64,000 bases of DNA from contig NC_045151.1 of NCBI RefSeq assembly GCF_008831285.2, positions 8,864,071-8,928,070 on the forward strand, written 5' to 3'. The notes below the pieces were generated by a model that ran no database searches, was not told the DNA's origin, and worked only from the letters and a program-made list of their open reading frames with translations. The stretch comes from Nymphaea colorata. Its lineage: Eukaryota > Streptophyta > Magnoliopsida > Nymphaeales > Nymphaeaceae. Positions 41,323 through 48,829 of the stretch are shown here, one piece after another. Each line of letters starts with the position of its first letter. Within the stretch, counting starts at the first letter, position 1. Both the position numbers and the translations under genes were made by a program.

Positions 41323-42533
41323 TGCAGTGTGTGTGTGTACTACCACTGCATGGATACTCAAATTTAACTTTCATTCTGCATTGACGGACTTTCAAGTCAT
41401 ATTCTAGTTTAATTTCCATTCTGCATGAACTGACGTACAAGTCATACTAGAAACTTCATACTATACTCACACAATATCGATGTGGCGAAGATTTATCCAT
41501 GTGTAGGTAAAGCTCTAAACCCCAAAGAAAAACTCTTTCGTCGCATAAGAAACCATTAGCTGGTCAACTGAATATTTTCCTCCACTTATCATTAGTATGG
41601 CTTCCTATTGCTCACCGATTAGTTCAACTACATATATCTGGATCAAAACCATCAAAATAAGCACCTATCCAGTTGGATTCCACGCTGACGAGAATCACCT
41701 GCGCCGTTAAAAATTTTACGTGCAAAAATACTTTTTCAATCAAGACACTATAGGTGGTGCCTCTTCCCAAACATCTTAGTAATGCAAATCATTCCCTAAA
41801 TCTCTCCGCAGCAAAAATTCATTTTAAAAAACGAACCACAATCTCTCTCCTTCCACTTGCAGATGCAAAAGTTGATCCTTGATGCCTCTTATAGAACAGG
41901 TTAACAAAGGGAGAGATAACCGTCTAGAGAGAGAGAGGGGGGGTCTACTCTTCGATACAGGACTTGAGCGTCCAAGGAGGTGCGGACGCTAACTCAATAT
42001 GCATTCTACGCTGAAACTCAATGAGACTGCTTGACTGATTCTTATAAGTAAGAGTATTAACAAAGTATAACAAAAACCAACAGAAGCAAATCCCCAGATT
42101 TTGAATCCAAACATCGAGGGAATGTCTTCACTCCTAGGGAAAGGGAAAAAGGACGACAGAGCAAAAAAAAAGACATGAGAAATCAAAAGTCCTGAAAAGC
42201 AATCTGGACACAGAACCCCTCATATGGACCACCCCTACTCCGAGGAAGCCACGTCCCAAAACCCAAACGAACCCCCATAAATTGCGAACTTGAAAGAACA
42301 ACAAACAAGACTGTTTTCGAATAAGAAAACAAAAGGAAACACAACAACACCAGTAATAGCACTCCTGCTGGAATCGGCAAAAAAAGCGTCGGGAAAATCA
42401 CCTCCCAGTAGGAGACGCCCTTTCTGTACCAGTCCCTCTTCTTGGCGGGGTCGTCCTCTCCAATCTCCTCGCTCCACATCTCCCTCGCGCTCTTGAACTC
42501 TCGGCCGTCGGAATCCGCCCCGCAGACGTCCAT
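4602..42533 (-). CDS. NTM1: Alpha-N-terminal protein methyltransferase 1, eight-exon host gene
   Basis: Predicted AdoMet-dependent methyltransferase of the NTMT1/TAE1 family, which methylates the alpha-amino group of proteins starting X-Pro-Lys/Arg after Met removal. Exons (minus strand, 5' to 3'): 42533-42402, 40052-39917, 27678-27620, 26861-26742, 26665-26564, 10101-10047, 5152-5055, 4727-4602. Every junction is GT-AG and the phases fit. The joined frame is 275 residues, the normal family length, with no stop or frameshift. Visible landmarks: AdoMet-binding DCGSGIGR at residues 90-97, acidic VDLVEP after strand 2 at 110-115, [11 protein letters not shown] at 160-170, and [13 protein letters not shown] at 185-197, whose Asn197 sits where the family places its catalytic Asn. 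The basic C-terminal tail (HRGKRKKHT) could aid nuclear entry. Start is the ATG at 42533. Introns 2, 5 and 6 are filled with transposons yet all exons look intact. Family assignment comes from memory of the protein family, not from a search. Confidence 0.93.
5055..5152 (-). CDS. NTM1: NTM1 exon 7 (residues 202-234)
   Basis: 98 bp, acceptor TTCACAG, donor AAAG|GTCTAA. Encodes (G)[17 protein letters not shown] and on to LYLYKTK, the conserved SITRSD segment of plant members. Confidence 0.92.
7296..7641. mobile_element. MITE R3 (CTATGTCA-ended, hAT-like) inside copia E gag
   Basis: Left end CTATGTCATATGG at 7296, right end CTCATGTGACAGAG at 7641. The ends are imperfect inverted repeats shared with R1 and R2. 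Copia E gag reads across the insertion point. Flanking 8-mers CCTTCAGC and CCCTTTGC match at 5 of 8 positions, consistent with a decayed 8-bp TSD. Length 346 bp, close to R2 without copia D. The right subterminal region is rich in GCACC units, as in R2. Confidence 0.65.
8926..9015 (+). repeat. 45-bp in-frame tandem duplication in copia E integrase
   Basis: GTTGTGCATTTGCAATGTGA occurs at 8926 and again at 8971. The unit is 15 codons ([15 protein letters not shown]) over the second-Asp region of the integrase core. The copies differ by several bases. Confidence 0.85.
9104..9956. mobile_element. R1a, non-autonomous hAT-like element, 853 bp
   Basis: Begins CTATGTGACACGG and ends CCCATGTGACATAG, imperfect terminal inverted repeats. 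Flanked by a perfect 8-bp TSD GTGGCTAT at 9096-9103 and 9957-9964, which fits the hAT superfamily. Subterminal regions carry repeated CGTGTCC and CGTACCCGTA units. The interior is GC-rich with a short conserved open frame ending at a splice-donor-like CAG|GTAAGT. R1b (16798-17408) is a shorter relative. A third GTGGCTAT at 9018 lies just upstream, so local duplication preceded or accompanied insertion. Confidence 0.88.
9336..9418 (+). other. Conserved mini-exon in R1a
   Basis: ATG at 9336 opens [19 protein letters not shown] and continues to a CAG|GTAAGT donor at 9418/9419. Unspliced, it stops at once with TAA. The same 28-codon frame and the same donor occur in R1b with 22 of 28 residues identical. 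This probably is the first coding exon of the autonomous parent element, the rest having been lost. Function unknown. Confidence 0.5.
10047..10101 (-). CDS. NTM1: NTM1 exon 6 (residues 184-201 plus one base)
   Basis: 55-bp exon, acceptor TTTCCAG, donor AGTG|GTTTGT. Encodes [18 protein letters not shown]. It lies 16.5 kb from exon 5, beyond copia A, the hAT nest and the Pack-PIF element. Confidence 0.92.
10102..12046. other. NTM1 intron 5, 3' part, no element recognised
   Basis: AT-rich intron sequence with a short AAT microsatellite near 10350. No protein similarity or transposon ends recognised. Confidence 0.5.
12047..12721. mobile_element. Possible degenerate R-family element (R4)
   Basis: Left edge ATGTGTTGTATGGACAC followed by GGGCCATGTCTGACACCGAC resembles the R1b start (CTATGTCACATGGACACGG, then GGGCCATGTACC). 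The right part (TGTGTCCGATACTCATACCC, CCCATGTTCG) resembles the R1 right subterminal repeats. No TSD is recognisable. Contains CT microsatellites at about 12279-12305 and 12350-12368. Confidence 0.35.
13305..13372. repeat. hAT-1 left subterminal GTATCGTA repeats
   Basis: GTATCGTAAG, GTATCGGTCG, GTATCGTAAC (twice) and CATATCGTAA lie within 70 bp of the left end. Family knowledge says such subterminal repeats are transposase-binding sites; that role is inferred here. Confidence 0.75.
13722..16241 (-). pseudogene. hAT-1 transposase gene, three exons, one nonsense codon
   Basis: BED zinc-finger hAT transposase. Exons: 16241-14390, 14299-14095, 13998-13722, with donors CAG|GTAAAT and AAAG|GTAATA, acceptors TTTAG and TGTAG, and consistent phases. 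The frame is 777 residues, interrupted only by TGA at 14825-14823 (codon 473), where related transposases usually carry Trp. N-terminal BED finger with Cys21, Cys24 and His37/38; an acidic [17 protein letters not shown] linker; then a DUF659/RNase-H-like core with MSDGWTD and ITDNAANY, bearing the first two catalytic Asp; then [10 protein letters not shown]-terminal CERNWSVF and NDLVFVRYN of the hAT dimerisation region. Ends in an acidic tail [13 protein letters not shown]. As sequenced it would make a truncated protein unless the stop is read through or is a sequencing error. Confidence 0.88.
16601..16790. repeat. hAT-1 right subterminal palindromic array
   Basis: At least five copies of CGTATCGTACGATAC or close variants in under 200 bp, several perfectly self-complementary, interspersed with GGGGTGTATCG and CGATACACCCCC. 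The density is much higher than at the left end. Likely transposase-binding sites and able to form cruciforms; both are inference. Confidence 0.8.
16798..17408. mobile_element. R1b, non-autonomous hAT-like element, 611 bp
   Basis: Begins CTATGTCACATGG and ends ACCTGTGTGACATAG. TSD ATTTGCAC at 17409-17416 and, across hAT-1, at 13279-13286: an exact 8-bp match. Its first base plus the flanking 7 were duplicated when hAT-1 inserted (TTTGCACC). Colinear with R1a but lacks about 240 bp of the central AT-rich part. Shares the GC-rich block with the mini-exon. Confidence 0.88.
17033..17115 (+). other. Conserved mini-exon in R1b
   Basis: ATG at 17033 opens [19 protein letters not shown], ending at CAG|GTAAGT. 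Positions of start, length and splice donor match the R1a copy. Most substitutions between the copies are conservative or silent. Confidence 0.5.
17832..17874. repeat. TA microsatellite at the copia A insertion point
   Basis: About 20 TA units directly abutting the 5' LTR. It probably expanded from the TSD region and hides it. Confidence 0.9.
17875..18055 (+). repeat. Copia A 5' LTR (181 bp)
   Basis: TGTTGAATTAG...GGCTGTAACA. About 25 bp shorter than the 3' LTR, lacking one ATTCCTCTATT-type duplication and a GATGTACTT segment. Confidence 0.93.
18056..18067 (+). other. Copia A primer-binding site
   Basis: TGGTATCAGAGC directly follows the 5' LTR. It is the usual plant copia PBS, complementary to initiator tRNA-Met. 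Confidence 0.95.
18561..18830 (+). repeat. 120-bp tandem repeats in the copia A leader/gag region
   Basis: GACTGATTTG restarts at 18561, 18681 and 18801: two full 120-bp units and a partial third, diverged by a few substitutions. They occupy the place where gag should be. Confidence 0.85.
18977..22517 (+). pseudogene. Copia A gag-pol remnant
   Basis: Gag is reduced to a trace (ATG 18977, stop after 15 codons; [10 protein letters not shown] near 19080). Protease active site [11 protein letters not shown] at about 19372-19404. Gag-pre-integrase [10 protein letters not shown] ends at in-frame TAG 19834. A frameshift near 20000 leads into the integrase core ([30 protein letters not shown]) to about 20620. 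RT from 21044 has [20 protein letters not shown] and YVDD at 21575-21586. RNase H ([14 protein letters not shown]) reaches 22213, a frameshift follows, and [20 protein letters not shown] closes at 22517. Not functional as sequenced. Confidence 0.9.
22525..22730 (+). repeat. Copia A 3' LTR (206 bp)
   Basis: TGTTGAATTAGAAG...GGCTGTAACA following the polypurine tract. Contains an internal duplicate TTTAAACATTCCTCTATT absent from the 5' LTR. Confidence 0.93.
23468..25230 (-). pseudogene. Captured LRR receptor-like kinase fragment (malectin/LRR-I type)
   Basis: Reads on the minus strand in exon-like blocks. [17 protein letters not shown] with donor GTAAGT at about 25230-25180; [14 protein letters not shown] near 25020-24980; juxtamembrane and N-lobe [20 protein letters not shown] at about 24920, with degraded glycine loop and intact [21 protein letters not shown] at about 24640; [11 protein letters not shown] at about 24100; [10 protein letters not shown] and catalytic loop [13 protein letters not shown] near 23930 (HRD changed to HRE); TDFAG instead of DFG near 23875; [20 protein letters not shown] at about 23800; tail to stop at 23468. 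Closest in my recall to IOS1/SIRK-like kinases. Frames are disrupted and two catalytic motifs altered, so kinase activity is unlikely. Confidence 0.82.
25905..25912 (-). promoter_or_regulatory. TATA-like box near the right end of Pack-PIF
   Basis: TATAAATA on the minus strand, 118 bp inside the right terminus, upstream of an open frame starting at 25891 ([14 protein letters not shown]). It could drive the captured fragment. Purely positional evidence. Confidence 0.4.
26034..26563. other. NTM1 intron 5, 5' part
   Basis: Intron sequence between the Pack-PIF element and the donor of exon 5. No other feature seen. Confidence 0.6.
26564..26665 (-). CDS. NTM1: NTM1 exon 5 (residues 150-183)
   Basis: 102 bp, 34 codons, after a 76-bp intron. 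Encodes [20 protein letters not shown] and on to SFFRRAK, with donor AAG|GTGACT. Confidence 0.93.
26742..26861 (-). CDS. NTM1: NTM1 exon 4 (residues 110-149)
   Basis: 120 bp, exactly 40 codons, from acceptor TTGGATTAG to donor CAG|GTAGTG. Encodes [15 protein letters not shown] through VNFFCVSLQ. Confidence 0.93.
26862..27619 (-). other. NTM1 intron 3 (758 bp)
   Basis: AT-rich intron without recognisable insertions; includes a poly-A tract near 27470-27484 on the plus strand. Donor GTAACA, acceptor TTGGATTAG. Confidence 0.7.
27620..27678 (-). CDS. NTM1: NTM1 exon 3, AdoMet motif I (residues 90-109)
   Basis: 59-bp exon between acceptor TTTGTGTAG and donor GAG|GTAACA. With the preceding G it encodes [20 protein letters not shown], the glycine-rich AdoMet-binding loop. 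It is 12.2 kb from exon 2. Confidence 0.93.
28001..28254 (-). repeat. Copia B 3' LTR (254 bp)
   Basis: Reads TGTTGACGTG...TTTCTACA on the minus strand. The low edge was set by comparison with copia C, where similarity stops at the same TGTAGAAA. Confidence 0.85.
28338..31610 (-). pseudogene. Copia B pol (protease, integrase, RT, RNase H)
   Basis: Protease [13 protein letters not shown] near 31480, followed directly by ADGSSIS. Relative to copia C about 22 residues are missing just after the active site. Gag-pre-integrase [12 protein letters not shown], then integrase with [18 protein letters not shown] and [12 protein letters not shown], down to 30210 where a stop interrupts. A linker frame 30173-29748 carries [17 protein letters not shown] and RNase H form a 442-residue open frame 29666-28338 with [25 protein letters not shown] at 29216-29205, [10 protein letters not shown] and [15 protein letters not shown]. 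Long open stretches suggest a moderately young copy, but gag loss makes it non-autonomous. Confidence 0.9.
32177..32658 (+). repeat. Copia D 5' LTR (482 bp)
   Basis: TGTTAGAATG...CTGATTTACA. Contains a TATAAATA box near 32473 and an inverted repeat CCAACGGCTAGATTTCTAGC...GTTGG at about 32397-32420 able to form a hairpin. Confidence 0.95.
32659..32671 (+). other. Copia D primer-binding site
   Basis: TGGAATCAGAGCC immediately after the LTR; one change from the canonical TGGTATCAGAGCC. Confidence 0.93.
33064..37170 (+). pseudogene. Copia D gag-pol remnant
   Basis: Gag from ATG 33064 ([18 protein letters not shown]), stop at 33289, frameshift near 33395, then a 477-residue frame to 34829. That frame has zinc knuckle [14 protein letters not shown] at 33849-33890 (C-X2-C-X4-H-X4-C intact), protease [10 protein letters not shown] at about 34107 (DSG changed to DLG, so inactive) and [13 protein letters not shown]. 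In-frame TAA at 34827 interrupts the integrase, which resumes with FRSDSGGVF and [12 protein letters not shown] to 35384. RT is broken by stops around 35790, 35890 and 36018. YVDD at 36222-36233, RNase [14 protein letters not shown], then a frameshift and [20 protein letters not shown] to 37170. Confidence 0.92.
37184..37652 (+). repeat. Copia D 3' LTR (469 bp)
   Basis: TGTTAGAATG...CTGATTTACA after the polypurine tract at 37175-37183. Nearly identical to the 5' LTR. Confidence 0.95.
37926..39700 (-). pseudogene. Copia F gag and front-pol remnant
   Basis: Minus-strand remnant of the copia E family. Gag start [18 protein letters not shown] near 39688. UBN2 gag with [20 protein letters not shown] at about 39600-39540, [18 protein letters not shown] at about 39385 and [19 protein letters not shown] at about 39290-39230. 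Glycine-rich [14 protein letters not shown], a decayed zinc knuckle with CNKWGHI near 38450, then [18 protein letters not shown] and GNLCVSRS up to the MITE R2 border. RT and LTRs are not seen. Interrupted by G (38550-38998), across which gag reads through. Confidence 0.72.
38550..38998 (-). mobile_element. G, one-LTR mini-retroelement, 449 bp
   Basis: Exact 5-bp TSD TCCAC at 38545-38549 and 38999-39003. On the minus strand: an LTR-like unit 38998-38786 (TGTTAGATACC...GGGGCTATCA, 213 bp), then PBS-like GGTATCAGAGC (38784-38774), then a ~220-bp leader with a short ATG frame ([19 protein letters not shown]), ending GGTAGCTATCA. A second full LTR is absent. Could be a TRIM/SMART-type element with a deleted 3' LTR or an aberrant integration. 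Confidence 0.75.
39917..40052 (-). CDS. NTM1: NTM1 exon 2 (residues 45-89 plus one base)
   Basis: Acceptor TTTAACAG, then [18 protein letters not shown] and on to HLVSL. Donor is CTTG|GTAATA, phase 1. The conserved GGYGHVN segment is diagnostic for this family. Confidence 0.93.
40053..42401 (-). other. NTM1 intron 1 (2349 bp)
   Basis: No transposon recognised. Contains an AGT microsatellite (41292-41322) and short open frames without family resemblance. Donor GTGATT, acceptor TTTAACAG. Confidence 0.7.
41292..41322. repeat. AGT microsatellite, ~10 units
   Basis: Perfect run of AGT triplets followed by a short GT run near 41328-41338. Confidence 0.95.
42402..42533 (-). CDS. NTM1: NTM1 exon 1 (residues 1-44)
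   Basis: Encodes the N-terminus with [14 protein letters not shown] and ends RKGVSYWE followed by the donor GTGATT. The ATG at 42533 gives the expected N-terminal length. The open frame continues five codons upstream but no upstream ATG exists in it. Confidence 0.92.
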
Positions 42534-42775
42534 CTCGTATACATGCAAGGGCTCAAAATTCGCCGGAGAATGGTGCCGCTAGTTGGACAGACCAGATCTT
42601 TGTCGGGACAGGCGGGTCCCAGAGTACACCGCAGTAAAACAGTTCGTAGGTCATCGATTGCTGCCGCGTCTCCTTTGGGCGGATCCTCGAGACAGGAACC
42701 ATACCCAAACCTGTACCGCCAGACTTGAAGGACGAGTACGCCCTGCCGGAGATAGCCAAACCCCCTCAACGATCA
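42534..42775 (-). promoter_or_regulatory. NTM1: Probable 5' untranslated region and promoter of NTM1
   Basis: The ~240 bases upstream of the ATG are GC-richer than the surroundings, then composition drops sharply near 42780. I see no clear TATA box, suggesting a TATA-less promoter. The exact transcription start cannot be read from sequence. Confidence 0.45.
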
Positions 42776-42779
42776 TTTG

Positions 42780-45523
42780 AACTATGACAGTTTATTAATG
42801 TTTGATAAATTTGTCCTCGTTATTTGATAAGTTTAGGCTATGCTTGGATGGATTTAAAACAAAGTATTTTTTAGATGGAAGTGAAAGGAAGAAAAAGGAA
42901 GGGAACATTGATGGGGAGGGAAAACAAAGAAGGGAAAGAAACCGTTACAAAAGTTTATTTGGATGGAAAGGAAATGAAATATAAGAAACCATGTTTGTTA
43001 GGTGTGTAAAGGGAAGCACATGAAATGAACTAACTTAATTGACCAAAATACCTTTAACACCTCATATATTATAAATTTTAATAGTTATCTCTTTCTCATT
43101 TGCTTTTTCTCTCTCTCCTTCTTCCCACTATCTCTGCAACAAGCTATCACATTGGCTAGGTTGCCCCTCCTTAGCATATCAAATTGCAATTTTTAATGGC
43201 ATAAAAGAAAGTCATGCATGTGATCTACAGCTAGTTAATCAAAATTAGAATTGCACATAAGCATAAAAATGCAATATATAACTTGTGAAATAAGTATAAT
43301 GTTCAAAAAAGTTGAACCATGACCAACCAAAGCCTGATGTTACACTATGCCAACCCCCGCTTTGAGTGTTCTAATTAAAATTAAAGCAAGGCTAAATCTT
43401 CAAGTTGTTCTTGAATTTAATGGGATCAAAACAACTGATGCTGCCTTTCTATAGTACCATATCTCTGCTATAAAAGAAGACAAACAACTGAAATCAAATG
43501 ATATCTATCAAAATAAAAAGGTCCAAAGAAGTTGTAATCTCATTTGCACTTAAAGAAAAAAAGGGTCGCAACATGAAATTTCATCATAGCTTTTATCCGC
43601 TCTCCCTGAAAAAGTGTTCAAGGCTGATTTTTGCAAGTATAAAACCAGCTCTATTTCTACTCCCATATGCTAACAAAGAGGGAGATCTCCCCTGTTATGC
43701 TGACCATACTTCTCCTCCTTTCCTCCTTCATATGTGAAGAGTTGCTTCTACATCATCCCTTAAAATCCTGAAATGAAGGAGATATAATGGTATGAACAAC
43801 TTCTTCTTCTTCATCATTATCATCTTCTTCTTCTTCTTCTTCTTCTTCTTCTACTACTACTACTAAATTTATTAAATGGTTTTTATTTCTCTATGAAGCA
43901 TGCATGAGTATCCTTGTCTCATTCAACAATCATTCTTCTTAGTTTAGGATGGTGGAACTTCCAAGTCGTTTATGTGATTCATAGGCCATTAAATAAAGCA
44001 AGAAACAGCAAAAGGCTATGCCAAACAACCAGCTGCAACATTAGGAACTTCATATGGAGAGCACCATAAACAAATAAGAGAAACAAGTATAATGTTCATT
44101 GAATGTCTATCAACAAACAAAAAGTGAAAAATAATTTTTAAAAATTCAATTTGAAGAAGGGACAATCTTTTTTGGTATTATCTAAAGAGAATTGCATTAT
44201 AAAATATGTGCGAATGTTTGTAAATGACAATGAAAAGGACATGTTAGTGTGCGACATTTGTAATTTTGTGAAGGTATAGACCAAGGAAGCATTTTGACTT
44301 TTGAACATGCTTGATTTGCATCAATGGTGTTGTTTTGGTTCAAGGTTTATTCAATGGATTCCAGGGAACCAGGAATTCAAAAGTAAATGTGGAGGACGCC
44401 AACAATGTCAGCGCATGTCTTTGCCATTAATGCTGTAAATAGAAGCAGAGTGGTAGCTGAAAGGCATATGCAGAAAGTCTAAATCCTGCAACCTAACAAA
44501 GTTGAGAACTTGCTCCATTAAATAAATTGAATCACTATCGTTACCTCTCAAAGTGCCCAAATGACAGCTGTTGGAGGGCAATAATGAGCTCCTAAAAAGA
44601 TGTGGTGCATTTTTTAACATGATAATGTGGTGAAGGTCTACCTAACCACAGATTCCCAATTTGGAAAAGGTCACTGAGATGAAGGGGAAGCATGCCACTG
44701 ACATCCTGCCATGGTCTTAACTCCTTCCTTTCATTCACTTTTCCAATCATATGGAAGAATATCCATATGGGGATGACTGAATTAATGGTGCGACAACACT
44801 AAAATATCAATATGGCTGGTGGCTAGTGGGGACAAAGATAAAACAAGTGCTGCTACCACCTTCCGAACATCTTGTGTCTTCACCTAGTCATCCATTTCTT
44901 TTTCTTTTTTTTATCTCTCTTTGGGTTAGCTAGGGCCGTCCACTATGTCTTCGGTCGATTCTTTGATCACAATCAACATGTGAAGCTCAAATCATAGTTG
45001 GGATTTTTTAATCATCCATGGCAGAGAAAAAGAGGGCAGAACCCACTGCCTCCCATGCAAAAAAAAGCCGTGGAGGGGGGACCTCCCATGCGTCCAAAGG
45101 CCAGATGGTCTCCCACAAGGGCCTTCTCAGACGGGGTGGTGAGGGCCCTCTATGATAGGTCCTCCGACCATTGGAGGGCTTGTTCCCTTTTGATGGAGTA
45201 GTAGGTTGGAGGCCTCCCTTTGTTCATCAGACAACCATTTCAGCCGACCAAATGAGAGAGAGAGAGAGACCATACCTAGTTGTGAAGGAGGAGTTGCAGA
45301 AACTCTCTATGATGCATTAATTGGAGGAGAAGCACCAAAGTGGTAGAGAAGCCCTGCGATTCGTTGAGAGAACCAGCTTGGCACGAGGAGAGATGTGATC
45401 TCCTCATGCACACACAAGGACATGATGAAGGACTTAATGTGGGTAGATGTGACCTTTTCATCAACAACCTCTACTTTCCTTCAAAATATCTCCAATTTTG
45501 GTTGGCTTCCAAATTCTTCATTT
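42780..45523. other. Upstream intergenic DNA, no gene recognised
   Basis: AT-rich with low-complexity purine stretches (42860-42980) and a CTT/CTA microsatellite at about 43801-43866. No coding sequence or transposon ends recognised. Confidence 0.5.
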
Positions 45524-45745
45524 CTACAGGATTAATGTGCTCATGTACCACTGTGCTGCAATTCCTTCTAGGCTCCTAAGAAAGCATCGAAAGAAAGCTC
45601 TATGATTGTTATGGAATTTGTAGCATTCTGCAAAGAACATAGCCAAGTGCTCCTTCGGGTCTCCATGACAATCAAACTTGATAATTTTTTTTAAGCTAGT
45701 TTTTGATGTGGTTGTCATTTTCGAAGCTCTCGTAGAAGTCTTCAC
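45524..45745 (-). pseudogene. Ty3/gypsy gag fragment
   Basis: Short frame with DCHGDPKEHLAMFFAECYKF and RCFLRSLEGIAAQWYM, matching the core of plant gypsy Retrotrans_gag domains (typically GDPxxHL...F..SL.G.A..WY). Upstream on the minus strand a lysine-rich low-complexity region precedes it. No protease or RT follows, so the element is truncated on the low-coordinate side. Confidence 0.65.
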
Positions 45746-46569
45746 ATGTAAAATTTCTTTTGTTTTGCCTTTGAGCTAAACTATGTTCAACTTCTTTTTA
45801 ACTTCTTGGAGTTTAATTTTCTAGAATGTTCTTTTTTTCTTTTTCTTGGGAGTCTTTTTGTTCTTCCTCACTACTTGACGCCGCAGTAGTTTTTTTTAAA
45901 AAATCAGAGCTGCTTGAGGAATATTTTTTTGTCCTTTTCTTTTTCTTTTTGGCCATTTTTGCCTGAGGCTGCTCTTCATTGAACATGATCATGTACTCTC
46001 AGAATTTTCTGTATTCCACATACTCTAGATCATTTGTCTCCATCTTTGGAAATGTGCTTGAGGAGGGTTTTTTTTTTCCCTTGTCACTTGCATGGGGTTG
46101 TTCTAGCTCCATCTCTAATATTCTCTTTTTCATGTTTCTTGTTTCCACCTTAAAAGGTTGTTCACTTTGCAAGAAGAAAAATCGAAGATGTCAAAATTTG
46201 ATATTATGAAAGATCATTTGTGTAGATAATAATGAAGATGACAAATTTAATTGCATATTGCAGCAAATGAAAAGTTCTCTCTCACCATGGGATTTACTCA
46301 TGGTGGAGAGTTAGAAATGGGTTAGGCCAGCTGTTTTTGAAAGGGACATGGCCTTGGGGCCTTTTCCAAAAAATGATTCATGAGTTCTCTTTTTTAGAAA
46401 ACCGGTTTATGCATGAATAGATGCATTAACATGTACATTTGATCATATTTTTCCTAGCTGGACATCATTGCTAGCTATAAAATAAAAACAAAATAAAACC
46501 CTCCCCATGAATATGGAACTACAATGACAACAAGAAGCAAAATGCATGAAGAACAAATTGAAATTGCTC

Positions 46570-48695
46570 ATACCTTGTGGTCGGCCTAGGTGATTGAGGC
46601 TTCTCTTGGCTGGTTCACAAAATCCAGCAATCCTAAACATGAATCTATGCCAAATCCGAGCTTAGCAAGGCTGAAAGAGAGTTATTCTTTGCAGGAAATT
46701 TCAAGGATGATGGGGATTTCCTTGTGATGAAAATCCTAAACAAGGGTCATCTAAATTCCGGAGCTTAGCAAGTTTGAGAGCAAGAGTTGGGAATGAGAGA
46801 GAGAAAAAGAGAGAAAGGGAGAAAGTTGGGATGGCGGCTTCTTCTTCTCTTCTTCTTCCTATTGCTGGTCTTGGCTGCAACTTGGCTCAACTTGCTTTTG
46901 GTTGCAACTTAGCTGCAACTAAGAGGAAATGTTAGAAAAATCTCAAATTATCATCCCCCCACCTTGGCTCTCAAGGTGGGTTTATATAGAGATGAAATTA
47001 AAGAGGAAAGGAGAGGAGGTAGCTGCACAGCTACCACTCTAATTCCCTCTTAGAGCATGCACAAGTCTTGGGGAATCTGCCCCCTTTTGAGCTGGTAAGT
47101 TAGAATAGGTCCAGCTAGGTGTCAAGCTGGAATTAAAATTGATTTAAATTTTTAGAAAATAGGCTGTGGTTGCTGCCACCTCAACCAGCCTCCAATTCGA
47201 CCAATGAATTAAAAAAATTTGATTTTTCATTGGCCCAATCCATGATCAATGGATCGTTGATTTGAGAAGGAAGATTAAATAAGTTTTAATCTTCTTAAAT
47301 GACTCCAACCAAGCATACCTAGCCCACACACTTGAGCTGGCTGTGCTCGGGTAGGTCTGATCAACCATAGTCCATACCTAGTCAAGTCTAATTTGGATCA
47401 AAGTTTAGATTTCAAACACCTAGTTTGGCTGAAAATCTTGATGAAAATACCTTACCTTGGGTTTGAATTTTTGAAATTGAGCATGTTAGGTTCGAACCTA
47501 GTGAGTAAGCTCTAAATGTTATGAATTGCAAATTCACGCATGATAACTCAATTTAATTTTGAAAGACTTGAAAAATCTTGTCAAGTTTGGTTTGAAAAGG
47601 GACATTTTATCCATGATTCAATTTGAAAATGGATTTAATCGAATCAAATTTCAATATAAAATATTGATTTTCAATTTGCATTTGATTTGTACACTTGGCA
47701 AATCCAAATGTGTATTTGATTTGCATAGAAAAACCAAATTTGGGTTCGATGAATTCAATTTGATCATGGGAGGACAAAATTGTCTAAATTTGATCAAATT
47801 TGACCAATTGACTAAGAGCTCATCATTGCGAGTGAATCTAGACTTGGTTTGAGGTAATTTGATGAATTCGAGCTTAGAAAGCACTTGGTCATGATTTGAT
47901 TGAGCTCAATTTTGATTTTCATTTTGATCAAATTTAGTCAACGTGAACTTGATCTAGTTAGGGTCCATTCCTGGCCAGTAGCTGGACCATGAGGTAGACC
48001 TACCTTTAGATTGGTTTGACTAGGCTGAGCTCAAGTTTACTGAGCTAAGTGAGGGTGTGGTGCCACTTTTGGGTGCACATAGGCTGAACTTACTTGCCTT
48101 AAGTAGGATGGTTAGAAGCAATCGTAGCTTCTTTGGAACTAAGGCCTTTCTTTAATTAGAGAGTTTTTTTTTTTTTAATTAATGAAGAGAGAAAGAAATA
48201 AATCACTCTCTTTTCCCATGAAGTTCAATGATGATCTTACCCAATTTCAGTAAAAATGATGGATTTTCAAATGAAGTGCGATATTTTGAAAAAGAAGGGA
48301 TGATGCATGGCCTCCTGGTAGGCTTTAGCCATGCAAGCCAGTGGGGCCCACATGTGGACCCACTTGGCAACTTAGATCCTAAATCAGATCCTGTTTCCAT
48401 ATTTGAATCCAGATTTGGATTTTGAAATTAGATATGAATTCCAAATGATGTTGCAATTGGATTTTGATTCAAATCTTAATTTGGATCTAATTTTAAGTAC
48501 TTGATTAGGATTTGGACTTGTAATTCTGCATTGGGATTTGTGCTACAAGTTAAATTCATGATTCAAACATAAATTGTGCTTAGATTCAAAATTTTCTTTG
48601 GAATTAAAGTTTTTTACAATTATTTTGTGAAATTATTTTGTAAGATTTTGAAATTGCTTCCATCAACTGAGATGGAAAATTTTGGGATGTTAACA
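46570..48695 (-). repeat. Probable long gypsy LTR (about 2.1 kb)
   Basis: On the minus strand begins TGTTAACATCCCAAAATTTT at 48695, a start typical of long plant gypsy LTRs, continues through AT-rich U3, and has a TATA box TCTATATAAA (46990-46981) followed by a CT-rich R/U5 region. The 3' boundary is uncertain. It is correctly placed upstream of the gag fragment at 45745. No second LTR in the window. Confidence 0.5.
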
Positions 48696-48829
48696 ATCTT
48701 TATGTTGTCAAGGAAGTTCTATCATTTGAAGAAATCCTATGCATAATCCAGTTGTATCAAAAATTTCCTATCAATACAATCTTCACATTTAAGTATATGC
48801 CATTATTGTAGAATTTTCAAACATTTATT

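Noticed and set aside
42183-42401. Continuation of NTM1 exon 1 as a membrane-like C-terminus
   Set aside because: It is intron 1 read through; the GTGATT donor after the conserved YWE and the matching exon 2 explain the gene.
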